The notes under the pieces were generated by a model. That model was not told the DNA's origin, ran no database searches, and saw only the letters and a list, made by a program, of their open reading frames with translations. This document shows positions 21,578 to 29,458 of a DNA stretch of 29,458 nt, piece by piece (within the stretch, counting starts at the first letter, position 1; the number at the start of each line of letters is the position of its first letter). Both the position numbers and the translations under genes were made by a program. Origin of the DNA: a virus; IMG/VR virus record IMGVR_UViG_3300009706_001692, positions 1 to 29,458 of that record. One strand, written 5' to 3'.

Positions 21578-21886
21578 CTAGCCGCTTTGGATTTTGGCAG
21601 CAGCCTGTGTAGCGGCCTCTGAATCGTTCGGGTACCGCTTCTGATACATGCGGGCCTCTTCGATCTGCTCGGCCCACTTCTGCATCACTTCAGCGAATGG
21701 ATCGTCTGCGTCTTCGTCAATGCCGAGAGTGAAGTCCTCAACGAAGTTGTTTTGTTCTTTCGGATTAATGGAGAAGGGCGGGTAGTCGACCAGAAGTGAC
21801 AGTTCCTGATGGGTTTCGGCGAGTTCGCCCATACGAGCGGCGTGCGCTTCTCTCTCTTTGGGGGAACTACCTAGTTTGTATCCCAT
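21578..21886 (-). CDS. Small unknown protein between the two giant genes
   Basis: 102 aa. The ATG at 21886 shares TAATG with the stop of the upstream giant gene, and its own stop lies five bases before the next giant gene, so the three are probably co-translated in sequence. The product (MGYKLGSSPKEREAHAARMGELAETHQELSLLVDYPPFSIN...DDPFAEVMQKWAEQIEEARMYQKRYP) is helical with an acidic centre. No domain recognised. It lacks the GLRSxR motif. A chaperone- or adaptor-like role for the giant proteins is possible but unsupported. Confidence 0.75.
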   Translation of the reverse strand: MGYKLGSSPKEREAHAARMGELAETHQELSLLVDYPPFSINPKEQNNFVEDFTLGIDEDADDPFAEVMQKWAEQIEEARMYQKRYPNDSEAATQAAAKIQSG

Positions 21887-24800
21887 TAGTGGAAACTCCC
21901 ATACGAGGGGATTAGTTCTCTGAGGCGAGCCTGATCCAGTTTCCCCTCTTTGGCCAACTTCTCGATTATCTCAGTGACTTCTTCACCGGTAACCGGATGG
22001 TCCAGCACCATCACCGAGGCTCGGTTGGAAAGGCTGACCACGCCGCCATGCCGCTGAACCGCATCGTATCCGTAGAACGGCAGAGTATCGAAAAGGAAAT
22101 GGTCTTCCCTGGAATCTAACTTTTGGACAGATGCTGGCAGTTTCCCTAGGAAGTCCCAAGCCGCTTCCAACTGTGTCGGATCAAGGTCTCCGGAGTCATG
22201 CAAATCTAGAACCTGATCGACTATCGATCCGAACTCCGTGTCTCTCCAACCAGCCGTCATGGGCTTCATTGAGCCCTTCGAACCGCCAATACCGAAACCG
22301 GAACCAGTGGGCAAAATCTTTGATGGATTGTTGGGGTCTTGAGGTTCCCGGTGGTCGGCTCGCCCTTTGACCTGCAGGCGTCCACCTGTAGCCTTTTCTG
22401 CTGCGTCAAGGGCTGCCCGAACTGCGGCAGAAAAGTTGTCCCCATCGTGCTTGATTGAAGTTGGGGCTTCGGTGTCGACAAGCCCTGCCGCACTAAGAAC
22501 CCCGACGATCGATTCGGCTTCGTCGTTGATCTCGGCAAGTTTACCCCATCCAACGAGTCTGGTTTCAGGCGTAATAAACGTCAGGGGTCCTGATCCGTAG
22601 CCGCCGAACATGAATCCCTTCGACACAGGATCTGATAACGAACCATCGGGTTGACGTACACGGACGGGCGGCTCTGCATTATTTTCACCGGCACCATGCA
22701 CTTCGCCCCCCTGGCCTCCAACGAAGCGCGAAACGAGACGCGTCCACTGCTCCCAGTAGACATCGCCTTCTCTCGAATTGCCGTCCTTGTCCCGACCCAG
22801 GCCACGCAACATGGGCTTGAATCCCTCACGAAGTTTGAACCTTCCCGGGTAGTCCGGATCTTCTTCGAATACCACGTCTTGGATTTCTTCGGGACCAACC
22901 ATTTCCGGAAGACCACTATGTCCGGCGTGGAACCAGGAAGCGTCAATAATGTCATCGCGCGTTCTCGGTGAATCTTTGCCTTTCTGCCGTTTCTTCGCTA
23001 CGTCCTTCCCAGTCGCTGTTCCGCGTCTGACTCTGGTGAGGCGTGCCAATCGATCGATAAAGGTGCTGTCAACGACCAGAGCGCCTTCGACTTTCTCCCA
23101 TTGCTCCAAGTCGTCACCGGTACCGGCGAAGTACGTTGTGGCAGCGGCACCACCGAGCGGCTTGTCAACGTCACGGGCTCCACTGGTCCGGTTTTCGCTG
23201 ATTCTGCCAAGTCGTTGATCGCTAGTGAGCCTGCCGAGTTTCTTCGCCTTCTTCTTGGCCCTCTTGAGTTCCATTTGTTCGAGCGGGCTCAGTTTCTTCT
23301 TCCAAGGCTGAACGCTCTTCGTCGGTCCAGCGCCACCCGTACCGGCACCTCCGGCTTGGGCTGCACGCCGCTGGGCAGCCAACTGTTGCCTGCGTATATA
23401 GGCAGCAGGCACGCCGGGAGACAGAATGGCTGTTCCGATTCGCTCCCGTATCGGTCCCTTATCCTCACCCTTGGGCATCTTCTGCCTAAATTTCCTACTC
23501 CGGCGTTTGACGTGTTTCTTGTACTCATCCATGCTGTCGTGGCCGGCGATGGCACCCCAAACCGTTGACTTTTTGCCACCAGTTTTTGTAACACCCTTGA
23601 TCTTTTCGGGAAGGGTTTGGTCCTTGGATCGCGCGATATCCAGAAACCGCTTGCGGGCTTCGGGGTGGAGATGTTCTAATGCCTCATAGTTTCCACTTCT
23701 GCGCATCTGTTGAAGAACCTGCAGAGAATCCAACAGTTTCCTCTTGGTAGTGATGCGCTGACCAACAGTACCGGTGGTTTCAAGCAACTGGACCTGGAAG
23801 GCCTGTTCGAAGGTTCGCACACCCGTGTTCTCGCCCCTACCTATCTGTTCTAATCTCCACTCGGTTACCGGCGGGGTTGGATCATCCTTGCCAATATGCC
23901 CGGATCTAATCATCTCGGCCCTAACGGCATCCCCGAACATATCTGCGTAAGTCTGATGTTGGGTTGCATTTCCGCCAGCGAGACCACTGTCGAAACTATT
24001 AGCCCTGGGAGAGATGTCTTGTCGGCCAGACATCAGTTCTATTTCGAGTTGGTCGGCTGCGTCCTCAAAGGCTTTAGCATGCGCCGGGGACATCACCCCA
24101 GCGTCATCAGTGAGCGAATCCCAAATCTCTCCGTCGGCTGTGCCGGCTTGCCGTGGACTGTCCTCGCGGTAGAGGGTTGGAAGAGTCATCATTGTTTTGT
24201 CGGCTTCGTCACCACGTCTGGAGGCCAGACCGAGTGGACGAGCAGAACGTTGCGTTGTCGCAACACGCATACGAGCACGAGACGGTTCACGTTGTGACTG
24301 CAACCCACCGCCACCGATGGAATGCCGTTCCGCGTCGGTTATTTCTCCACCCTGACTCCAGAAGCGTTGACTGACCGCTCTCCGCGCAGCGCTTCTTTCA
24401 GGATCCGACCACGGTGCCCCATCACGCGATGACCGCAGGCCACGCTCACGGGCCTTTTCGATTGCGGCCAATTGCTGTTGGGCAAGTTCGTTGATCTTCT
24501 TCTTGTTGGGCTTCTTTTTGCCGCGTTCGTCACCAATCTGTTCGGAAAGTCCAGCGATTGTGCTTTCGGCTTCTTCGCGGGCTTCCCTCCAGTCCGCATC
24601 CCAATCATCCGTTGTTCGACTAGAACGGTAGCCAGAGGCGACACGGCCCTTGCCCATTGCCTCACCGAGTTGTTCGCGAAGTTCAGCCTCTGACTCCTGA
24701 AGGGGTCGGACTTGTTTCCGGAGACTATGGACAGCCTTGGTGTCGTCTTTCCCCTGGGCCTCATCGATCCGTTCGAAGAGGGGTTTGATTTTGCCATCGC

Positions 24801-27800
24801 GGAGTGCGTCGATTTGCTTATTGAGAGAATCGACTTTGGCTGTGTCCACTGCCGGCGCTTCAGGCACTTCTGTTGCGTCGTCCCCTCCCTCTGTCCGCCG
24901 CTGATCGCGTCCCTCTAGTCTTTCCGTGAGGGTTTCCCCTGCTCGTACCGAACGGAATCCACCAGTGCCGCCTGGATCGCGCTCGGCGTCTTCGGCGTAT
25001 TGGAGCATTTCTGGTGATGTGCCCAGGTAGGCGACTTCACGGAACCGGACCTCTTCCGGATCCATGTTGAATCGGTCAGCCACTTCGTCCAGAGACATTC
25101 CACGCATGCGAGACTCAGCGATACGCCGATTCAAGTTTGGCTGAGTATTGAACTTCTCTTGGCCCGAACGGCCATGGGCGTGAGTGATTTCACGCATCCG
25201 AACCTCAGCCCGGTCCATGTCGTACTTCTCAGCGACTTCCTCGATGGTCATACGGAAGCCCACACGATCCTCAAAGATGCGCCGGTTTAGATCCGGCTGG
25301 GCCTCATACCTTTCCTGGCCGGACAGCAAACTCATGTGTTCCATCTCGCGACGCCGAACCTCGACACGATCCATGTCGTACTTGTCAGCAACCGCGTCGA
25401 ATGCCATCGGCGTCATGCGGTCATTGAAGATGGCTTCATTGAGTTTTTGATCCCGCACGAACGGGTCGTCGTGATGCAGGAGGTCGGGATCGGTGTCTCT
25501 CTCCGGATCAAAGTCCCGATCAATGAATGAGCGGAACCCTGCCTCGCGAGCCCATTCGATGTCATTCAGGGCTTGCCGGCCGGCTTCTTCGAGTTCATTA
25601 CCTCTCGTGAACTCTTCTTGACGCATCTCATCCGTCATCCGGTTGAGTGACTCTTCGATCCGCTGATCCATCATGTCGCGGATTTCTTCTTGCGTTTCTT
25701 TCCAGTTGTCAGGATCTTGTGCGTACCGGGACTCTGGTCCGTCGTCTGGGACGTGTTTGTCTAGCCAGCCTTGGACGCCTTCGGGGTGACGTTTGAGCCA
25801 CTCGGGGTCGACTTGATCGATGGTGGTGCCGTCCGATCGCATCGCTCTAACCATGGGGGGCGGATCGTTGCGTGGGTCGTATGGGTCGTTTGAGCCGCGT
25901 GAGGAGTAGAGGCCGTCTCGACGAAATCCCATGTTCCCTTCGCCAAGAGTCTGAGGGCCACCGGGGTCATTCTCGCGACCCGGGAAAGGCTGACGCCAAT
26001 ACTCTTGCGTCCCTCCCGGATTCTCTTCAGATGGGGCGCCAGGGTGTGCCCTCCACGTTTTGAGTTCTTCTTCGATTTCTTTCCAGTCATCTGGATCGCT
26101 GCGCTGAGAGCGCAAGCCACCTCCACCGGGGCGACGAGGATCGAGATAATCCGTGAACATCCCCTGGCCGGTCGCCAGGTTCCGTGAGAGCGTGTCGAAG
26201 TCGAGGAGGTGATATTTCACCGCACCCTGAGCAGCGAGGTGTTCGCCGGTCTCCGTGTTTATGGTTTGCAACAGTTCGCGAGTTTCAGAGTCCAGATCAG
26301 TCGCCTTGGCGATCCCTTCCCTGTTCCTATCGTTCGACTCTAAGTAAACTTTTAGTGCGCTCCGCACCTGGTCTTGCTTTTCCCGTTCGTCGAGTGCATG
26401 GCGTTTCCCGCCCTTGTCGCCTTGAGCGAAGGAACCGAGTCGCTCCTTTTGGGTGTAATCAGAGAGACTCCACATTCCAACCTTGGCTGTGCCACCCTCG
26501 GCACCGTCCATGTCTCGGGTTTTGTCTGTACGCGGCGCTCCTTTACGGAGACTTTCGGGTGGAACGGCTCCGAGCCAGCCATTGCCGATGGTGGCGACAT
26601 TTTTTAGATCTGCGAGAATTATTTTTCTGGTGATTTCCAGTGGGCCGGCCGGCTTGTCCGGATCTGTGGGATCCTCACGGTGAACCGTTTTCCCGTGGCC
26701 GAGAATGGAGTCGACCCAGTCTTCTGTCCTCAGGTGAGGGAAGTCAGCGTTGGTGCCCTGAGCCGAATCACCCGGAGCGACCGCCAGCCGATACCGAATG
26801 TTCTCGACATCAACAGGCATCTTGGCGGCCTTGGCTGCCTCCCGAAATTGTTCCCAATGTTCGCCGTTCATCAGGTCGAGTTGCTCTAGACGGAGTTGGT
26901 CTTTAGCCTTGAATTCTGCAAAGGTGCCAGCATTCTTTCTTCCACTCTTGCTAAGGCCGTCGTACCTTTTCCGGGAAATTCTCTCTAGGGTATCTTTGAG
27001 TACTTCTTCGGGATAGGCATCGGCATTCGTTTTACTGAGACCTGTTTCGATGGCTTCTATTCTGAGGTTGGCCGTTACTCGATCCGGGGGGAGACTCACT
27101 CCCGAGTGCTCCTCCCTTCCACCGGCGGACAATCCGAAAAAGGCAAATCCACTTCCTACCAGTGCGTCAAAGAATTCCCCACCGGGACCGTATTTCTCAC
27201 CCGGTGTAGAACTACCCGATTTCATTGTCGTCGACGGCATGTTCCCTTGAGGGTCGGAAAACTTGCCGCCCGTGCTTCCGCTTTCGGCGTGCCTGCCGGC
27301 CTCGGTGTTGCGGGTGTCGATGTCGGCGATGATGTCGTGTCCCAATCGCCGGGATTGGAAACCTGGACTCTGACGGGATTCATCGTAAGCAGCGATGCGC
27401 CCATTGCCCGTGGGGTAGAAGCCCGTAACAAGAGTGTCGAGCCATTTCCTCTGATCTTCGTCCGTCCCATTCAGGGCGGTGGAGAAGAGATTCTGATCGT
27501 CGCCGCTATCGGGGTCAACCCATTCCTCGTAGGGAATGTCATCGTCGATGGCCCTATCGAGACCGTCGTAATGTGCGGCTGCATCTTCGGGTGTAGCGAA
27601 TGTGTCCAGGTCGTACAGGTCTTCGGCTCGGTTTCCGAAGGCCGAGTCCAGGTCGCGGTATTGGCCGACGACCATCCAGCCCTCTTCGCCTTCCAAGACC
27701 TCGCTTGCGCGAATGATCTCTATATTCATGTTGCCGGTGCTTATTTTGGCAACGGCGTCGCTGCCGCCGTGGAACTCTGATTCGTGCCAATCCCTGGGGT

Positions 27801-29458
27801 CGTCGGGATCGCGGATGTCCCAATCCGGATTGATTCGCGGGTTGAGCAGGCTGTCATAAACGCTGTCACCCCGTTGGGAGCGCAGACCATCATCCATTTG
27901 CCGGTCTTTCCACACCTCGTATGGAGAAGGACCGGACGGACCTGTGATCATGTACTTGGACGGATCATCCCAGAAATCTTCCTCTACCGAAGCAAGGAAC
28001 TTGGAGCGAGTGTCGCCGGCTGTTCCACGATCGGGGAGCAACTCGTCGAGTGTTTTGCCGAAATCGGCACCGTCGTCGTCGGTGATGTCCCAATTGTTTT
28101 CTGTGATCAGTTCGTCCAGCAATCTGTTTGATCGATTACTGATTTCGTCCGAGTCGTACAACTTGCCGATGGGCGTCTTGCCGACACGTTTCGTTAGGGC
28201 ATCGAGGCCGCGCTCTTCTTCTGGCGTGGGACCTTCGGCCCAGGGGTCATTCCCCCGCTGGGAGCGCATGCCGCCAGCGGCACGGTCCTCACCACGATCC
28301 TCGGCACGTCCTTCCGCCCTGAGGATTTCGATCCGCTCCTCGCGAGCAGCAACCTCGTAGTCGTCTTCGTCTTCTCGACGGTCTAGTTCGATTTCGTGGT
28401 CATTGATTTCTTGCTGCCATCGCGCTTTCTTGGCATCATCGGTTTCACTATCTCGGCGTCGGTAGTAATCGTCGAGGCCGGTCTCCATGTCGTCGGTCGA
28501 GGTATGGTCGAACCTGTCTTCTAGCGACTGCTCTCGCTGCCGTCGAACTTCTTGGTACCGGTTTCCAGCAGGATGAAAGCCATAAGACGATCTATGTTTT
28601 TCTGCGACTAAAGATCTGAGTTGTCCAAAGGTGGACCCAGGCCCTGTACCAAGTACCCGAGCATCATTCCCAAGTCGTCGGAGTTCTTCAACTGCCTCTT
28701 CCCTGGTCATGCCACTCCACCGCTCGGGCATCGACCCATCAGTGGACATGAGTGCGTCGCGCATCCTTCTGTACTCCGCACTGTCCTCTCGGCGTTCACG
28801 ATCACCCTCTGGTGTCCCATAAGGTGCGTTCCGGCGGACGCTTCGATCAAATTCGCGGAAGGAGCGCAGGCCGCCGCTAGCGTCGTCGTCCATTTGCCGG
28901 TCTCTTGCTACGTCATATGGATCAGGAGGCCCGGGACCACGACGCAACCCGTCCATCTCCATGAGTGCATCAGGATCGCCATTAAAGGCAGCCTCAGAGA
29001 GATCCCTAATGGCTTTCTGCCATTCTTCAGGGAGATCTTTGATCGGTTTATTGAGTTGTGCATCCAGTTCATCTTCGTCGAGGGTGGATGTGAAATCTTG
29101 CAGTTTGCTCCAACCATCCTGTGGAAGTTCATCAGACAACTCGTCCAATGTGTAGTCCTGCATTGCACTACGGAAACGGTCCCACTGGCGTTCGTACTCT
29201 TTTTCGTACTCTGGATCATCGTCCGGCTGGTAGTAGGCATCGGATCGGCTTGAACTGAGACCCTGCCGCATTCTCCTAGCCGAACGGTCGCGATCAGCGG
29301 GGGTACGACGGGCTGTGCTGGGAGTGCCAGGAAGGTTTGGTTTACCCGGTAGTGCGGGACGCTCGTAGACGGTGCCTTCCTGAACGAGCATGTCGAGATC
29401 AGCGTCTCGTGCATCGGCATCGAACCCAGCAGCGCTACGTCCAGCCCCTTGACCAATA
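21886..29458 (-). CDS. Giant modular virion-type protein, 5' end beyond the window
   Basis: More than 2,500 codons; the frame runs through the right edge, so the true start is outside. Residues are counted from the Met at 29391. Just before and after it lies the LVQEGTV module shared with the other giant. The rest is charged and modular: repeated PY-[DE]-V-x-x-DRQMDD ends (158-169, 490-501), repeated DPD-[DN]-WKE-x-x-EE segments (1099-1109, 1227-1236), three tandem 51-52-residue HTH-like repeats (1317-1470), a coiled-coil region (1515-1580), a basic Lys/Arg-rich region (1960-2060), and a C-terminal domain (about 2075-2501) ending GYDAVQRHGGVVSLSNRASVMVLDH, which faintly resembles the end of an ART-like fold. 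Twelve G-[LFMY]-x-S-x-R motifs divide it. It lies where portal/MuF/protease genes normally precede the capsid gene. No catalytic motif is certain. Confidence 0.85.
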   Translation of the reverse strand, partial: IGQGAGRSAAGFDADARDADLDMLVQEGTVYERPALPGKPNLPGTPSTARRTPADRDRSARRMRQGLSSSRSDAYYQPDDDPEYEKEYERQWDRFRSAMQDYTLDELSDELPQDGWSKLQDFTSTLDEDELDAQLNKPIKDLPEEWQKAIRDLSEAAFNGDPDALMEMDGLRRGPGPPDPYDVARDRQMDDDASGGLRSFREFDRSVRRNAPYGTPEGDRERREDSAEYRRMRDALMSTDGSMPERWSGMTREEAVEELRRLGNDARVLGTGPGSTFGQLRSLVAEKHRSSYGFHPAGNRYQEVRRQREQSLEDRFDHTSTDDMETGLDDYYRRRDSETDDAKKARWQQEINDHEIELDRREDEDDYEVAAREERIEILRAEGRAEDRGEDRAAGGMRSQRGNDPWAEGPTPEEERGLDALTKRVGKTPIGKLYDSDEISNRSNRLLDELITENNWDITDDDGADFGKTLDELLPDRGTAGDTRSKFLASVEEDFWDDPSKYMITGPSGPSPYEVWKDRQMDDGLRSQRGDSVYDSLLNPRINPDWDIRDPDDPRDWHESEFHGGSDAVAKISTGNMNIEIIRASEVLEGEEGWMVVGQYRDLDSAFGNRAEDLYDLDTFATPEDAAAHYDGLDRAIDDDIPYEEWVDPDSGDDQNLFSTALNGTDEDQRKWLDTLVTGFYPTGNGRIAAYDESRQSPGFQSRRLGHDIIADIDTRNTEAGRHAESGSTGGKFSDPQGNMPSTTMKSGSSTPGEKYGPGGEFFDALVGSGFAFFGLSAGGREEHSGVSLPPDRVTANLRIEAIETGLSKTNADAYPEEVLKDTLERISRKRYDGLSKSGRKNAGTFAEFKAKDQLRLEQLDLMNGEHWEQFREAAKAAKMPVDVENIRYRLAVAPGDSAQGTNADFPHLRTEDWVDSILGHGKTVHREDPTDPDKPAGPLEITRKIILADLKNVATIGNGWLGAVPPESLRKGAPRTDKTRDMDGAEGGTAKVGMWSLSDYTQKERLGSFAQGDKGGKRHALDEREKQDQVRSALKVYLESNDRNREGIAKATDLDSETRELLQTINTETGEHLAAQGAVKYHLLDFDTLSRNLATGQGMFTDYLDPRRPGGGGLRSQRSDPDDWKEIEEELKTWRAHPGAPSEENPGGTQEYWRQPFPGRENDPGGPQTLGEGNMGFRRDGLYSSRGSNDPYDPRNDPPPMVRAMRSDGTTIDQVDPEWLKRHPEGVQGWLDKHVPDDGPESRYAQDPDNWKETQEEIRDMMDQRIEESLNRMTDEMRQEEFTRGNELEEAGRQALNDIEWAREAGFRSFIDRDFDPERDTDPDLLHHDDPFVRDQKLNEAIFNDRMTPMAFDAVADKYDMDRVEVRRREMEHMSLLSGQERYEAQPDLNRRIFEDRVGFRMTIEEVAEKYDMDRAEVRMREITHAHGRSGQEKFNTQPNLNRRIAESRMRGMSLDEVADRFNMDPEEVRFREVAYLGTSPEMLQYAEDAERDPGGTGGFRSVRAGETLTERLEGRDQRRTEGGDDATEVPEAPAVDTAKVDSLNKQIDALRDGKIKPLFERIDEAQGKDDTKAVHSLRKQVRPLQESEAELREQLGEAMGKGRVASGYRSSRTTDDWDADWREAREEAESTIAGLSEQIGDERGKKKPNKKKINELAQQQLAAIEKARERGLRSSRDGAPWSDPERSAARRAVSQRFWSQGGEITDAERHSIGGGGLQSQREPSRARMRVATTQRSARPLGLASRRGDEADKTMMTLPTLYREDSPRQAGTADGEIWDSLTDDAGVMSPAHAKAFEDAADQLEIELMSGRQDISPRANSFDSGLAGGNATQHQTYADMFGDAVRAEMIRSGHIGKDDPTPPVTEWRLEQIGRGENTGVRTFEQAFQVQLLETTGTVGQRITTKRKLLDSLQVLQQMRRSGNYEALEHLHPEARKRFLDIARSKDQTLPEKIKGVTKTGGKKSTVWGAIAGHDSMDEYKKHVKRRSRKFRQKMPKGEDKGPIRERIGTAILSPGVPAAYIRRQQLAAQRRAAQAGGAGTGGAGPTKSVQPWKKKLSPLEQMELKRAKKKAKKLGRLTSDQRLGRISENRTSGARDVDKPLGGAAATTYFAGTGDDLEQWEKVEGALVVDSTFIDRLARLTRVRRGTATGKDVAKKRQKGKDSPRTRDDIIDASWFHAGHSGLPEMVGPEEIQDVVFEEDPDYPGRFKLREGFKPMLRGLGRDKDGNSREGDVYWEQWTRLVSRFVGGQGGEVHGAGENNAEPPVRVRQPDGSLSDPVSKGFMFGGYGSGPLTFITPETRLVGWGKLAEINDEAESIVGVLSAAGLVDTEAPTSIKHDGDNFSAAVRAALDAAEKATGGRLQVKGRADHREPQDPNNPSKILPTGSGFGIGGSKGSMKPMTAGWRDTEFGSIVDQVLDLHDSGDLDPTQLEAAWDFLGKLPASVQKLDSREDHFLFDTLPFYGYDAVQRHGGVVSLSNRASVMVLDHPVTGEEVTEIIEKLAKEGKLDQARLRELIPSYGSFH
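24988..25443 (-). repeat. Three tandem 51-52-residue HTH-like repeats in the giant gene
   Basis: Each unit runs LN-x-x-I-x-x-x-R ... M-x-x-x-x-VA-[DE]-[KR]-[YF]-[DN]-MD-x-x-EVR-x-RE and the first two continue with SGQE...QP. Units begin at residues 1317, 1368 and 1420. 'EVAEKYDMDRAEVRMRE' reads like a helix-turn-helix with two helices and a turn, so nucleic acid binding is possible. Confidence 0.8.

Noticed and set aside
14919-29253. Many + strand open frames of 60-224 codons opposite the capsid and giant genes
   Set aside because: They lie antisense to long frames with clear domains, are rich in Arg/Ser/Pro as expected of shadow frames, and lack ribosome binding sites.
1-29458. tRNA genes
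   Set aside because: No gap holds a cloverleaf with the GGTTCRA-type T-loop that I could recognise; gaps are short.

Overview
The window is part of a tailed-bacteriophage (or prophage) genome whose host is most likely an actinobacterium. The phage evidence is an HK97-fold major capsid protein, a phage-type SSB, a DUF932 protein, a class II ribonucleotide reductase, an SNase-type nuclease, a secreted lysozyme-like lysin and many small overlapping genes. The host evidence is a WhiB-type four-cysteine protein, several start codons placed like those of leaderless mRNAs, and Pro/Thr linkers of the TTTSTLPP kind, which I associate (weakly) with Acidimicrobiia. No tRNA, rRNA, CRISPR array or intact insertion sequence was seen. 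No terminase, portal or separate prohead protease was recognised, so these probably lie beyond the right edge or inside the giant genes.

Layout. 1-910 (+) is the end of a rightward group: a possible PD-(D/E)XK-like nuclease cut by the left edge, a helical protein and a Cys-rich mini-protein. 928-2708 (-) is a run of five small genes, several joined by ATGA, TGATG or TAATG overlaps; it ends in a membrane-anchored LysM protein and has a strongly C/A-rich coding strand. 2768-5959 switches strand repeatedly: an unknown protein (+), two small genes (-), SSB with a terminator (+), a secreted lysin and a small acidic protein (-). 6150-13170 (+) is the early/metabolic block: two unknown or DNA-handling genes including an IS110-transposase-related protein, a secreted repeat-linker protein, DUF932, WhiB, small proteins and the ribonucleotide reductase. 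A region of decayed 54-bp linker repeats sits at about 7905-8070.

13173-29458 (-) is the structural block. Read in its direction of transcription it holds a giant gene running in from beyond the right edge (more than 2,500 codons), a 102-aa protein, a second giant gene (1,654 aa), two tiny genes, the major capsid gene with a strong terminator, then two tiny genes, an SNase and a polysaccharide-lyase-like protein.

The two giant proteins are the most interesting part. The 1,654-aa protein combines a duplicated Cys-pair module, a Zeta-toxin-like P-loop kinase, a Cys/His peptidase-like domain and two ADP-ribosyltransferase-like domains, the last with a clear R-S-ExE triad. This architecture fits the known 'polyvalent proteins', which are thought to be packaged and injected with phage DNA. 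Both giants carry many copies of a short motif, G-[LFMY]-x-S-x-R, at apparent domain junctions, and both share an LVQEGTV(W/Y)ERP module. I infer that they may be processed polyproteins built from a common kit, placed where portal, MuF and protease genes usually sit upstream of the capsid gene.
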